Positions 26,107 through 34,748 of a DNA stretch of 64,000 bases are shown one piece after another. Numbering within the stretch: the stretch's first letter is position 1; each line of letters opens with the position of its first letter. Location of the stretch: positions 3,349,501-3,413,500 of the forward strand of contig NZ_CP012332.1 of NCBI RefSeq assembly GCF_001263175.1. Reading direction: 5' to 3'. The notes below the pieces were generated by a model. The model was not told the origin of the DNA, ran no database searches, and saw nothing but the letters and a program-made list of their open reading frames with translations. A program made the translations under genes and the position numbers. Source of the stretch: Vulgatibacter incomptus. Lineage in GTDB: Bacteria; Myxococcota; Myxococcia; Myxococcales; Vulgatibacteraceae.

Positions 26107-27027
26107 ATGGTTGCAGGATTGCAAGACCTCGAATCCGGTCGCTGGGACGACGTTCGCGTCTTCCTCGCGGCATACCGGCACAAGAGCCTCGGTGCAGCCG
26201 CGGCGCGCGTCGGGGTCGATACCTCGACGATGAGCCGGCGTCTGACCGCGTTCGAGGACGCCATCGGGAAACGGCTCTTCGAGCGTTCGCGCAGCGGGCT
26301 CGTGCCGACCCGGGCCGCTGAGCTCGTCCTCGTCGCCGCCGAGGCGATGGAGTCGGCCTACGCGCGAATCGCGCGCGACGTCTCCGGCGTCACCGCCACC
26401 GCCGAGGGCGTCGTGCGCATCACGGCGGATCCGGGCGTCTCCGAGTTCTTCGTCGCGCCCGCCCTCGCCCGCCTACGGTCGCTCCATCCGAACATCGACG
26501 TCGAGCTCGACACGACGGTTCGCGCGCTCGACCTCACGCGGCAGGAGGCCGATCTGGCGCTGCGCTCGACCGAGCCTCGCGGCGCCGACCTCCTGATCAC
26601 GAAGCTCGCGTCCGCGCGATGGGTGGTGGCGGCTGCGCCGGCGCTCGCGAAGACGCTCGGCACCGTCTCGTCGTGGTCGCCGCTCCCTTGGATCACGTGG
26701 GATCGCGACTTCTCGAGCTTCGCGCCCGCTCGATGGCTGGCGAAGATCGCACCTGACGCGAAGATCGCGCTTCGAACGAGCAACTTCTCCTCTCAGCTCA
26801 CGGCAGCCGCGGCGGGGCTCGGCGTAGGCCTGTTTCCGGAGCCGTTCGTCCACGTGCGCGGACTCACGGTAGTGCGCCCGTCGCGAGGCCTCGCCTCCAC
26901 GCTGAACGCCCTGCCGGAGGGCGGCGTCTGGCTCGTCGGACACCGCGCGCTGCGGGACGTGCCGCGCGTGGCAGCAGTTTGGGAGTTCTTGACGGAGGAG
27001 CTGCGGCGAGCGCTCCGCGCCTCCTAG
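26107..27027 (+). CDS. LysR-family transcriptional regulator
   Basis: 306 residues. The DNA-binding part has SLGAAAARVGVDTSTMSRRL and KRLFERSRSGLVPTRAAEL, and the effector domain has SRGLASTLNALPEGGVWLVG. It resembles the subgroup often found beside short-chain dehydrogenase genes. It is divergent from the NmrA-like/SRPBCC pair with a 67-base shared region, the classic LysR layout in which the regulator controls the facing genes. The effector is unknown. Confidence 0.9.
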   Translation: MVAGLQDLESGRWDDVRVFLAAYRHKSLGAAAARVGVDTSTMSRRLTAFEDAIGKRLFERSRSGLVPTRAAELVLVAAEAMESAYARIARDVSGVTATAEGVVRITADPGVSEFFVAPALARLRSLHPNIDVELDTTVRALDLTRQEADLALRSTEPRGADLLITKLASARWVVAAAPALAKTLGTVSSWSPLPWITWDRDFSSFAPARWLAKIAPDAKIALRTSNFSSQLTAAAAGLGVGLFPEPFVHVRGLTVVRPSRGLASTLNALPEGGVWLVGHRALRDVPRVAAVWEFLTEELRRALRAS

Positions 27028-27142
27028 CAGGTCGGCCTGCCCGCCCTCCTGGCGATCGACCACCCGCGCGGCACGGAAACCGTTGCGGATCCTTCGCGAT
27101 CGCTTAGAACAAGGGGTGGCGACTTCGAGGGATCCCGAGAGC

Positions 27143-28354
27143 ATGCCCTTCTTCTTGCGCACCTCGATCGGCTTCTACCTGCTGGCCACGGCGCTGGGGC
27201 TCGTGCTCCGGATCTTCTTCGTCGCCCCCTTCGGACACCTGGTCTTCGCCAACGCGCTCCACGCGCACTCGCACACGCTGTATTTCGGCTGGGGCGCGCT
27301 GGGCATCTTCGCGCTCGCGTTCCGTCGCCTGGGCGCGGAGGGCAGAGCGTCGAAGGCGGTCCTCGGCGCGATCGCCGCGATTGCGGCAGCGACCTTCGTG
27401 TCCTTCCTCCTGAGCGGTTACTCGCCGCCGTCCATCGCGATCTCCTCCCTCTCGCTGGGCGTGTGGGGGTGGGCTGCAGCGACGATCTGGCGCCGCTCGC
27501 GCGGCTCGACGGACCTCGACGTCTCCTTCCTCCGCGCCGGGATCGTCTACCTCGTCCTCGCGTCGCTCGGCGCCCTGACCCGCGTCGCACTGATCGCGCT
27601 CCAGGCTCCCACGTTCTACAAGTCGCTCGCCGTCTTCGCCTTCCTGCACGACTTCGCGTGGTTTTTCGTGCTCTCGGTCGTGGGCCTGCTGATCGAGAGG
27701 GCGCGCGCACACGGGCTCCATCTCGACGAGCGCCTCCTCCGCTGGCAGCTCCGTCTCTCGGTGCCGCTCGCCTGGCTCACGTTCCCGCTCGGTGTAGCGG
27801 GGGGCGCCAACGGGCTCCTGGGCACGATCGCCAGCGTGGCAGCGATCGCGCTCGTGGTCCCCGCCGGCCTCGGCGCGACGGCCCTCTGGCGCGCCGGCGC
27901 TTCGGCGCCCCGAGGAGGCTTGGGTGCGGCGTTCCGCTGGCTCGCGATCTGGCTCGCCCTCGAGGCGGTCCTCTCGGCAGCCGGCGGCCTCGGCCTCGCT
28001 GGGCTCGCGGTCCACTCGCGGCACCTGGCGATCCTCTACCTCCACGTGCTTCTGCTCGGCTTCGTCACCCTGGGCCTCATGGTGTCGACGCTCTCGGTGC
28101 TCGGCGGGCCGCTCTCGGCCGGCTCCTGGCTTCACAACGGGGGCCTCTCCATCATGGCCCTCGGCCTCGCCGCTGCCGGCCTGCCCGCCTTCGGCCTCGA
28201 GCTGGCACCGCTCGTGCCCCGGCTCGGGCTGATCGTGGCCGCGTTTGGCGGCGCCGTCGTGATAGCGGGAGGAATCGCGTGGTCGGTTGGCGCGTGGCGC
28301 TCGGCTGCGAAGGGTGAAGAGAGAGCCTCCCTAGCGCTCCACGGGCCGCTCTGA
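27143..28354 (+). CDS. Multi-pass membrane protein with His motifs, function unknown
   Basis: 403 residues with about twelve hydrophobic segments. Conserved-looking histidines sit in FANALHAHSHTLYFGW (segment 2), FAFLHDFAWFF (middle) and VHSRHLAILYLHVLLLGFVT (late). Paired membrane histidines of this sort occur in haem-binding membrane proteins such as the NnrS and haem-copper oxidase groups, but I cannot assign it to either. The ATG at 27143 was chosen because the first membrane segment begins directly after it; an in-frame GTG at 27116 is an alternative. It stands alone. Confidence 0.75.
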   Translation: MPFFLRTSIGFYLLATALGLVLRIFFVAPFGHLVFANALHAHSHTLYFGWGALGIFALAFRRLGAEGRASKAVLGAIAAIAAATFVSFLLSGYSPPSIAISSLSLGVWGWAAATIWRRSRGSTDLDVSFLRAGIVYLVLASLGALTRVALIALQAPTFYKSLAVFAFLHDFAWFFVLSVVGLLIERARAHGLHLDERLLRWQLRLSVPLAWLTFPLGVAGGANGLLGTIASVAAIALVVPAGLGATALWRAGASAPRGGLGAAFRWLAIWLALEAVLSAAGGLGLAGLAVHSRHLAILYLHVLLLGFVTLGLMVSTLSVLGGPLSAGSWLHNGGLSIMALGLAAAGLPAFGLELAPLVPRLGLIVAAFGGAVVIAGGIAWSVGAWRSAAKGEERASLALHGPL

Positions 28355-28485
28355 GCAGCGACGGAAGGTGCGCGATGATCGCCCACCGCGACCACTTCTA
28401 GCTCGGCTAACGCGCCTCCCTGGGCTCGTGTCCAGTTTTCAACGGTCGAGAGTTCACGGATTGTGTTGCGTTCGACATCTCGCAT

Positions 28486-28506
28486 AGTGTCAATCTTTAT
28501 GACACT
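28486..28506. promoter_or_regulatory. Palindrome over a start codon
   Basis: AGTGTCA, seven bases, TGACACT: a perfect 7+7 inverted repeat in which the right arm begins inside the ATG at 28499. It could be an operator or an RNA hairpin hiding the start codon. The preceding bases are AT-richer than usual for this window. Confidence 0.5.
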
Positions 28507-29860
28507 TCGAAAGCGTGCAGCGGTTCTTCCTTTTCTCTTCCTCGCAGTGGGTCCGGCCGGTTGCTCCGCCGATTCCGAGCCTCTCGGCGACGACAAAACT
28601 CCCATCGTCGAGTGCCCGGCGCCAACTGGTCCCGGCACGACGCACGAAAAGAACATCGAGGCCGATGAAGTTTGGAAGAGCGCGGACGGACCGCACATCG
28701 TTCCGCGCTCGATTGCCGTTCGCGAGGGCGCGACCCTCACAATCGAGCCGTGTGCGGAGGTTCGCCTCGGGCCCGCCGCGAACCTCACGGTGGCGTATCC
28801 GCTCACGCCAAACACCGGCACACTCATCGCCGAAGGGACCGCCGAGAGGCCGATCCGCTTCACCGGCATCGACGGAGGCAAATGGGGGCACGTGCTCGTC
28901 GAAGCGCCGGGTGTTGCTTCGTTCCGCCATGTGACCTTCGAGAACGGCGGCAACGACCGATCTCCGTTCCATGCCACGCTCATCGTCCGAGGCAAGGGCG
29001 ACCTCCCCCTCTACCGCGACGTCCTCGTCGACCACGTGACCATCTCCGGCTCGGTCGGCTTCGGTGCCGTGTTCACGGGCGTCGCAGGGTTCAAAGCCGG
29101 ATCGACCGACCTCGCGATCACCAAGAGCGGCTCCGGAGACGAGCCCTTCCCGCTGCGCGTCGATCAAAACGGCGTAGGCACCGTGCCGAACGGCAACTAC
29201 ACGGGCAACGGCGTGGACGAGATCCTCATCGCCGTCGAGAAGGAGAGCGATGGCCTCCGAGAGAGCACGACCTTCCGCGATTTCGGTGTCCCTTATCGCG
29301 TGGCGGGACAGAGCCTGCGCGTCGAGGAAGGACCGAGTGGCGCCACCGTGCTCAGGATCGATCCGGGCGTCGTCCTGAAGTTCGAGCGAGCGAGCAACCT
29401 CGAGGTGGTGCACTTCACGGGTCGCGAAGCGGCGACCGCGAGCCTCGTAGCGGTCGGCACCGCGGAGAAGCCCATCCTCTTCACCTCGGCGGCCGAATCG
29501 CCCCGGGGCGGGGATTGGCGAGGGCTATGGTTCGGCAAGATTCCGAGCAAGAACAACAAGCTCGATCACGTCCGAATCGAGTACGCCGGCGCCGACTGCA
29601 AATGCGTCCTCGCGGTCTGCAACGACCTGACGGATCACAGCTCGGCCCTCATCCTGACGAACCTCCCCGAAGAGGGATTCTCGGTCACGAACACGGCCTT
29701 CTCCGACATCGCGGGCAACGGGATTCTTCGCGCGTGGAGCAACGACTACCAGCCCAGCTTCGTTGCGACGAACACGTTCGAGAGGGTGACCGGGTGCGCC
29801 GAAACGCTACCCGCATCCTCGCTCAATGCCTGTCCGAATCCGAAGCCGACGTGTCCGTGA
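28499..29860 (+). CDS. Secreted lipoprotein with beta-helix-like repeats
   Basis: 453 residues. A signal peptide ends in GPAGC, a lipobox. The mature part has repeated strand pieces typical of right-handed beta-helix proteins: GATLTIEPCAEVRLGPAANL, GTLIAEGTAERPIRFTGIDG, SATVLRIDPGVV-like ATVLRIDPGVVLKF, and VAVGTAEKPILFTSAAESPR. The C-terminus is NACPNPKPTCP. It is probably outer-membrane-anchored and of unknown function. No Shine-Dalgarno sequence is evident, and a palindrome covers the start. A second, broken copy of its 3' end lies at 30310-30415, beyond the small gene at 29944. Confidence 0.82.
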   Translation: MTLRKRAAVLPFLFLAVGPAGCSADSEPLGDDKTPIVECPAPTGPGTTHEKNIEADEVWKSADGPHIVPRSIAVREGATLTIEPCAEVRLGPAANLTVAYPLTPNTGTLIAEGTAERPIRFTGIDGGKWGHVLVEAPGVASFRHVTFENGGNDRSPFHATLIVRGKGDLPLYRDVLVDHVTISGSVGFGAVFTGVAGFKAGSTDLAITKSGSGDEPFPLRVDQNGVGTVPNGNYTGNGVDEILIAVEKESDGLRESTTFRDFGVPYRVAGQSLRVEEGPSGATVLRIDPGVVLKFERASNLEVVHFTGREAATASLVAVGTAEKPILFTSAAESPRGGDWRGLWFGKIPSKNNKLDHVRIEYAGADCKCVLAVCNDLTDHSSALILTNLPEEGFSVTNTAFSDIAGNGILRAWSNDYQPSFVATNTFERVTGCAETLPASSLNACPNPKPTCP

Positions 29861-29925
29861 GGCGCTCGTCGCCCTCGTGAGCGGCGTCCCGGCCTCGTCG
29901 AGCCCTCGACTTGCGAGGCCGATTC
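29770..29925 (+). repeat. Left copy of a diverged duplication (lipoprotein 3' end)
   Basis: Covers the last codons and downstream sequence of the beta-helix lipoprotein gene. The core 29825-29881 matches 30379-30435 at roughly 84 percent by eye, and weaker similarity extends on both sides. The two copies flank the SUI1-family gene in direct orientation. Confidence 0.6.
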
Positions 29926-29943
29926 GGGCACATCGGAGGAGCG

Positions 29944-30288
29944 ATGAGCAAGATCGTCTACTCCACCGATCCCGCACTTCAGAAGCGTTGCCCGCGGTGC
30001 AAGGAGCTCGAGGTCTCCTGCACCTGCGCCAAGGCCGCTCGCGTGGTCGAGCCGCCCACTGTCGCCAAGCTGCGGCTCGAGAAGTCCGGCCGCGGCGGCA
30101 AGACCGTCACCGTGATCTTCGACCTCCCCAACGATCCCGCCTGGCTCGCCGAGCTCGCCGGCAAGCTCAAGAAGGGATGCGGAGTCGGTGGCTCTGCCGG
30201 CGAGGGCCGGGTGGAGATCCAGGGCGACCAGCGCGAGAAGCTGCGCGAGCTCCTGCCGAAGCTGGGTTTCAAGACGGTGAAGGGCTGA
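29944..30288 (+). CDS. SUI1/YciH-family translation-factor-like protein
   Basis: 114 residues. The C-terminal half is the SUI1 fold: TVAKLRLEKSGRGGKTVTVI, LAGKLKKGCGVGGSAGEG and VEIQGDQREKLRELLPKLGF. The N-terminus has a Cys cluster (CPRCKELEVSCTC) that could bind zinc. Bacterial YciH-type proteins relate to eukaryotic eIF1 and can inhibit aberrant initiation. The ATG follows GGAGGAG by two bases. The gene is flanked by two diverged direct repeats, so it may have been carried in or trapped by a duplication. Confidence 0.9.
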   Translation: MSKIVYSTDPALQKRCPRCKELEVSCTCAKAARVVEPPTVAKLRLEKSGRGGKTVTVIFDLPNDPAWLAELAGKLKKGCGVGGSAGEGRVEIQGDQREKLRELLPKLGFKTVKG

Positions 30289-30309
30289 GGCCCGGCGGCT
30301 CTTGGCTGC

Positions 30310-30470
30310 CGAGCCTTCATCGTTCCTACGACCAAACGTGACCAGGTGCGCCAAACGCCATTTTCCGTTCCTGCGCTGGATGGCTGTCCGGATCCGAAGC
30401 CGGCATGTCCGTGAAGCGCTCGTTGCCCTGGCGAGCGCCGACTGCGGTCCCTCCCGATCTTCGCGAGTCC
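30310..30470 (+). pseudogene. Remnant of a second lipoprotein 3' end (right duplication copy)
   Basis: In one frame it reads ALDGCPDPKPACP and then stops, matching the C-terminus NACPNPKPTCP of the lipoprotein at 28499. Similarity continues past the stop into the noncoding downstream sequence, so this is duplicated DNA and not convergent protein sequence. The rest of the second lipoprotein gene is missing. Confidence 0.6.
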
Positions 30471-30471
30471 G

Positions 30472-31097
30472 GTGCGCGATAAGAGCGCCCGCCGCAGCCC
30501 CGGCGCACAGAGGATCTATGACCTCGCTTCGTGCGCGCGGGCCGCGTTCCAGGTGCTCGACGCGCTCGGGGTGTCGACCGTCGACTGGGTCGGCAACGCG
30601 TGGGGGGCCACGTCGGCGTGGTGGCGGCGAACCAGCAGCCGGCGCGAATCAACTCGCTGGCCGCGATCGCCTCGCCGTTGCAGCCGCTTCCCGGCGACGC
30701 CCGCTGGAAGATGCGTTGGCTGCTCCTTCCGATGCTGGAGCTGGGGTTGCAGGGCGTCGCCGCCGAGATCCTCACCAAGACCCTGCTCTCGCCGTCCGCC
30801 GGGGCGCGGCTACACGACGAGGTACGCCTGGCCGTGCGGCGCGCTCCGGCGCTCGCCGAGGCGGTGCGCTCGATCTCGCTCGGTCGCGGCGACCTGCTGC
30901 CTGACCTGCCGCGCGTCTCCTGTCGCGCGCTGTTCGTGGCGGGCAGCGACGACGCCCTGTGGCCGCCCGAGCTCGCGGCCACCCAGGCCTCCCGCCTCCA
31001 GCGCGGTCGCGCCGAGTCGGTTGCCGGAGCCGGCCACGCGGTGCCGCTCGAGCGCCCGCGCGAGACCGCCGCGCTGCTCCGCGCGCACTGGGCGTAG
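30472..31097 (+). pseudogene. Alpha/beta hydrolase fragment, 5'-truncated and frameshifted
   Basis: The first frame gives [20 protein letters not shown] and [12 protein letters not shown] second frame continues [20 protein letters not shown] through to [19 protein letters not shown] and [20 protein letters not shown]. The frames join at six Gs (30602-30607), where one more G would give NAWGGHVGV. In this family the position after the Asn-Ala-Trp-Gly elbow is normally part of the nucleophile or oxyanion region, so restoring the frame makes sense. The first 60 or so residues of a normal hydrolase, including the HG oxyanion motif, are absent, so the gene is probably dead either way. Confidence 0.7.
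30602..30607 (+). other. Six-G run at hydrolase frame break
   Basis: Context GCG TGG GGG GCC ACG. Insertion of one G would give TGG GGG GGC CAC GTC, encoding WGGHV, and join the two frames of the hydrolase fragment. It is one of three such runs. Confidence 0.75.
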
Positions 31098-31281
31098 GGG
31101 GGCCGTCGCAGATCAGAATCGCGGCGCCGACTCCGGAAATCAGCGAGCTGAGCCGAAGAGCCTCGCCTGGACGGCAATTTTCTCCAAGTCGGGCGGCGCG
31201 CCCGCGGGCATAGTCGGGAAAACGGCTATCGCCGACGAAGCGGCTGTGCTCAGCCGTCCCTGCCGGACCCGAGTGAACGCG

Positions 31282-32133
31282 ATGCGCACGACGACGTTGC
31301 ACGAGGGGACGGTTGACGTCGTCGAGTATTGCTGCACCGCGCGTCCTGGCGATCCCTCCGTCGTCGAGGTGCATCCGCGCTTCTCGATCTCCTACGTGCG
31401 CCGGGGGAGCTTCGGGTACAGAAGCCGTGGTGCATCGTTCGAGCTCGTCGCCGGCTCGCTGCTCGTTGGATGGCCGGAGGATGAATACGTGTGCTCGCAC
31501 GAGCATCACGAAGGCGGCGATGAGTGTCTCTCGTTCGCGTTCGCGCCGGAGATCGTCGACGAGGTCGGCGGCGATCCCGACGCGTGGCAGATCGGCAGCG
31601 TCCCGCCATTGCCGGAGTTGGTGGTGCTCGGCGAGCTCGGGCAAGCCGCCGCCGGTGGCGGGAGTGACGTTCGCCTCGACGAGGTCGGTCTCATGCTTGC
31701 GGCACGCTTCGTCGAGGTTGTCTCGGGGCGCGAGCGGAGGCCGATCGAAGCCGGCGCACGCGACCGCCGTCGGGCGGTCGAGGCGGCGCTCTGGCTCGAC
31801 GAGCACGCTCAAGAGGCGATCGATCTCGAGATGACGGCTGGTGAAGCCGGCCTCAGCCCGTTCCACTTCCTTCGGCTGTTCACGAAGGTCGTCGGCGTGA
31901 CCCCACACCAGTACGTCGTCCGCTCGCGGCTGCGCCGCGCCGCGCGCCTCCTCGTCGACGACGAAAAGAAGCCGATCACCGAGATCGCGTTCGATGCCGG
32001 GTTCGGCGATCTTTCGAACTTCATCCGGACATTCCGTAGGGCCGCCGGCATTTCACCGGGAGACTTCCGTCGGGAAGCGCGAAACGACCGCAAGTTCCGC
32101 CAAGATCGGTCGCTCGGTCGTTCGCTACGGTGA
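31282..32133 (+). CDS. AraC-family transcriptional regulator
   Basis: 283 residues. The N-terminal half is cupin-like ([40 protein letters not shown]). The C-terminus has two AraC helix-turn-helix motifs: [20 protein letters not shown] and [20 protein letters not shown], the latter followed by [12 protein letters not shown]. It lies about 40 bases ahead of a VOC-domain gene on the same strand, probably an operon or its target. An in-frame GTG at 31273 is an alternative start. Confidence 0.9.
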   Translation: MRTTTLHEGTVDVVEYCCTARPGDPSVVEVHPRFSISYVRRGSFGYRSRGASFELVAGSLLVGWPEDEYVCSHEHHEGGDECLSFAFAPEIVDEVGGDPDAWQIGSVPPLPELVVLGELGQAAAGGGSDVRLDEVGLMLAARFVEVVSGRERRPIEAGARDRRRAVEAALWLDEHAQEAIDLEMTAGEAGLSPFHFLRLFTKVVGVTPHQYVVRSRLRRAARLLVDDEKKPITEIAFDAGFGDLSNFIRTFRRAAGISPGDFRREARNDRKFRQDRSLGRSLR

Positions 32134-32174
32134 CCCACACATCGACTCCCGTTAGGGGAGCGCAGGAGGTCACC

Positions 32175-32537
32175 ATGTACGATCACATCGGGCTCGCAGT
32201 GAAGGACATCGCGCTCAGCGTCCACTTCTACACGGCCGTGCTTGCGCCGCTCGGGTACGTGCTCTGCTCACGCGACGAGGCGAGCGCCGGCTTCGGCCCG
32301 AAGGACGCTCCCGCGTTGTGGCTCTACGCATCGAACAAGCCCCGGCCGGCGGCGACGCACGTCGCGTTCAGCGCGAGTACGCACGATGCGGTCGATCGTT
32401 TCCATGCTGCGGGAATCGAGGCTGGCGGTCGCGACAACGGGGCGCCCGGGATCCGCGCTGACTATGCACCGACGTATTACGCAGCGTTCCTCGTCGATCC
32501 CGACGGAAACAACGTCGAGGCTACCTATATGAGGTGA
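32175..32537 (+). CDS. VOC-family (glyoxalase/bleomycin-resistance-like) protein
   Basis: 120 residues, one vicinal-oxygen-chelate domain. It starts MYDHIGLAVKDIALSVHFYT with the first metal-ligand His and ends YYAAFLVDPDGNNVEATYMR with the last Glu ligand. Middle sequence THVAFSASTHDAVDRFHAAG is typical. AGGAGGT precedes the ATG. The substrate is unknown. It follows the AraC gene closely and precedes the alkyltransferase gene. Confidence 0.92.
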   Translation: MYDHIGLAVKDIALSVHFYTAVLAPLGYVLCSRDEASAGFGPKDAPALWLYASNKPRPAATHVAFSASTHDAVDRFHAAGIEAGGRDNGAPGIRADYAPTYYAAFLVDPDGNNVEATYMR

Positions 32538-32689
32538 GCCGTCGCGGTCCGGCACCTTGGCGCGCGCCAAAGAAGGTGGCGCGCGCCCGGTTCACCGGCC
32601 CGTGGGTGCAGGAGCTCCTCCTCCCGCCCCGCCGCTGCCCCGCGGAGGACGCGTCCAAGCGTCGGCGATGGGCTATCGTGAGGGCCGTC

Positions 32690-33235
32690 ATGCCGTGGAC
32701 ACTCTTCGAAACTTCGCTCGGAACCTGCGGCCTCGCGTGGAGCGACGCGGGCGTCACATGGGTGCAGCTCCCCGAGGAGACACGGGAGCAGACCAGTGCG
32801 CGTCTTCTGACCAAAGCGAAAGAGGCGGGCGCGCACGCCCTCCCGGAATCGACGCCGAAATGGGTGACCGAAACGATCGCGCTCGCACGTGCGCACCTCG
32901 ATGGACGGCCCCAAGACTTCACGCGGGTTCCCCTCGACCTCTCGAACGTCAGTCCGTTCGCTGCGAAGGTCTATCTGGCGCTCCGACAGGTCCCGGCAGG
33001 GTCGACCGTCTCGTACGGTGAGCTCGCGCGTGAAGTCGGATCGCCCGGCGCGGCACGAGCGGTGGGCCGCGCGATGGCGACGAACCCGGTCCCGATCCTC
33101 GTGCCCTGTCAGCGTGTGCTCGCCGCGGCGGGCAAGCCGGGCGGGTTCTCTGCGTACGGCGGCGTCTTGACGAAGGAGCGAATGCTCGCGCTCGAGGGCT
33201 GGCGACCACGCGACCCGCAGGGGACGCTCTTCTAG
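32690..33235 (+). CDS. Methylated-DNA-[protein]-cysteine methyltransferase, PCQRV variant
   Basis: 181 residues. The C-terminal DNA-binding domain has VPAGSTVSYGELAREVGSPG and AARAVGRAMATNPVPILVPC, with acceptor Cys140 followed by QRV, then GGFSAYGG. It repairs O6-alkylguanine by suicidal alkyl transfer. The family motif is normally PCHRV; His is replaced by Gln here, and that His is part of the hydrogen-bond network that activates the Cys, so activity may be reduced. The start at 32690 matches the usual N-terminal domain and follows GAGGG. The stop overlaps that of the convergent GDPD-like gene. Confidence 0.9.
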   Translation: MPWTLFETSLGTCGLAWSDAGVTWVQLPEETREQTSARLLTKAKEAGAHALPESTPKWVTETIALARAHLDGRPQDFTRVPLDLSNVSPFAAKVYLALRQVPAGSTVSYGELAREVGSPGAARAVGRAMATNPVPILVPCQRVLAAAGKPGGFSAYGGVLTKERMLALEGWRPRDPQGTLF

Positions 33236-34062
33236 ACGCCGGTCCTTTCGTGTTGCCGCGATGCTGTCATGCGATTGAAGCGACTCGGAAACGGCGTGAA
33301 GAAGCCGTCGACGCCCAAGGCCATGAAGCGCTCCGCGTCGGCCTCCGTCTCGACGAGCCAGGGCCAGACGCGCTCGCCCCGCTCGTGCGCGACGTCGATC
33401 AGTCGCCGAGAAAGCACCTGGAGTCCAGCGTGGCGCTCCGGCACCATGACGACGCAAGGTCCTCCGGGTGCAAGCCAATCCAGGCGCACACGCTCCAGGA
33501 CCATCCGCGCGCGAACCTGTCGCGCCGTCGCCGAGTAGAGCCAATCAGGACGAAGCTTCCGTGTGGCTTCGACGACCGCGGTGTGCTCGCTCACGACCAC
33601 GACCCGCCCTTGCGCTTGGTGCTTCTCGACCAGCTTCACCAACTCCCGCGGCGCTTCCCGGTGATGCGTGTGAACATCGAGCGCGAACAGCGCCCGAGGA
33701 TGCGCTGTAAGGAGCTCGTCCAACGTGGGCACTCGCACTCCAGCGCCTCGCTGGACATACGCACCCTGCCCATCCTGAAACCAAAAGCCTGCGTCGAGCG
33801 CCTCGAGCTCGTCCAGCGTCAGCGCGTCCACTCGCCCGCGGCCATCCGTGGTTCGGTCCACGGTTTCATCGTGCATCGCCACCAGGACGCCGTCGCAGGT
33901 GCGCTGAACGTCGACCTCCAGCACGATGCCTTCCGAGATGCTGGCCGCGTGCTCGAAAGCGAGAAGCGTGTTCTCGGGGCGATCTCCGCCGCCGCCCCGA
34001 TAGGCGACCAAACGGAATCCAGGCTCGAGCAGCGGATGTCGGATGTGGGACGTGGCGGGCAT
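33232..34062 (-). CDS. Glycerophosphodiester phosphodiesterase family protein, catalytic His replaced
   Basis: 276 residues with a TIM-barrel GDPD layout: AYRGGGGDRPENTLLAFEHA at the N-terminus, LEVDVQRTCDGVLVAMHDET (His64-Asp65), and ALGVDGFFTPFP at the end. The family hydrolyses glycerophosphodiesters to glycerol-3-phosphate and an alcohol. The first catalytic His of the HRG motif is Tyr21 here (AYRG in place of AHRG), while Glu30, Glu49, Asp51 and His64 are kept. That loss could abolish activity or change it. No signal peptide is evident. It is convergent with the alkyltransferase gene. Confidence 0.85.
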   Translation of the reverse strand: MPATSHIRHPLLEPGFRLVAYRGGGGDRPENTLLAFEHAASISEGIVLEVDVQRTCDGVLVAMHDETVDRTTDGRGRVDALTLDELEALDAGFWFQDGQGAYVQRGAGVRVPTLDELLTAHPRALFALDVHTHHREAPRELVKLVEKHQAQGRVVVVSEHTAVVEATRKLRPDWLYSATARQVRARMVLERVRLDWLAPGGPCVVMVPERHAGLQVLSRRLIDVAHERGERVWPWLVETEADAERFMALGVDGFFTPFPSRFNRMTASRQHERTGV

Positions 34063-34126
34063 GGGTTCGATCTCTACCTCCGCCCGAACGGCCCGTCGTT
34101 ATCCTGGGATAAACGTGGCGACCCTT

Positions 34127-34717
34127 TCAGAAGCGCCCTTTCAACTGTCCGATGATGCGGCTCAGAGAGACCGGCGTAATGCCAAGATAGGCGGCGATTT
34201 GGTGTTGTGGCACTCGGCCCACCAAATCGCCCTGCTCGCGCCGAAACGAGAGGTAGCGGTCCGTGGCGTTCATGCGCAGCAGCTGGTGTTCCCGCTCCTC
34301 GCGTTCGAGCAGCAGGGACTCCGCCACTTTGCGGCCCAGTTGCTGCCAGCAGACATGGCGCTCATAGAGCTGTACGAAATCGGAGTAGTCCATCACCAGC
34401 AGGTCCGTTTCTTCCAGCGCCTGCACGTTGAGGAGCGACGGCGCGCCGCTCAGGAGGGAGGCATAGGCCCCCGCGAGCTGACCTTCCGCCGCGAACCCTC
34501 GAACGACCTCGCCGTCATTCCGGCCGAGGTAGTACTTCCGGACGAGGCCTCGGAGCACCCAACCGAACTCCACCGCGACGTCGCCCTCGCGGGTCAGGTA
34601 TTCGCCCCTGCCGAGGCGCCGAGGGCGGAAGAGGGTTCGCGCGAAGCGCCACTCTTCGTCAGGTACGGGGGCCAGCTTTCGCACGTAAGCCAGCATCGCG
34701 TCGGAAGGGCGGTTCAC
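34127..34717 (-). CDS. Crp/Fnr-family transcriptional regulator
   Basis: 196 residues. A cyclic-nucleotide-binding-type beta roll (LGRGEYLTREGDVAVEFGWV, VQALEETDLLVMDYSDFVQL) is followed by a C-terminal helix-turn-helix (VPQHQIAAYLGITPVSLSRI). No Fnr-type Cys cluster is present, so it is not an iron-sulfur sensor of the classic kind. It is the usual length for short Crp/Fnr relatives found next to hydrolase or oxidoreductase genes. The broken hydrolase gene immediately upstream reads in the same direction. Confidence 0.88.
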   Translation of the reverse strand: MNRPSDAMLAYVRKLAPVPDEEWRFARTLFRPRRLGRGEYLTREGDVAVEFGWVLRGLVRKYYLGRNDGEVVRGFAAEGQLAGAYASLLSGAPSLLNVQALEETDLLVMDYSDFVQLYERHVCWQQLGRKVAESLLLEREEREHQLLRMNATDRYLSFRREQGDLVGRVPQHQIAAYLGITPVSLSRIIGQLKGRF

Positions 34718-34748
34718 ATAGACGAATCTACCTCATTGCCAACTCTTT

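Noticed and set aside
27028-27142. Possible small gene between LysR and the membrane protein
   Set aside because: The extra in-frame codons upstream of 27143 have no ribosome site and no protein-like sequence.
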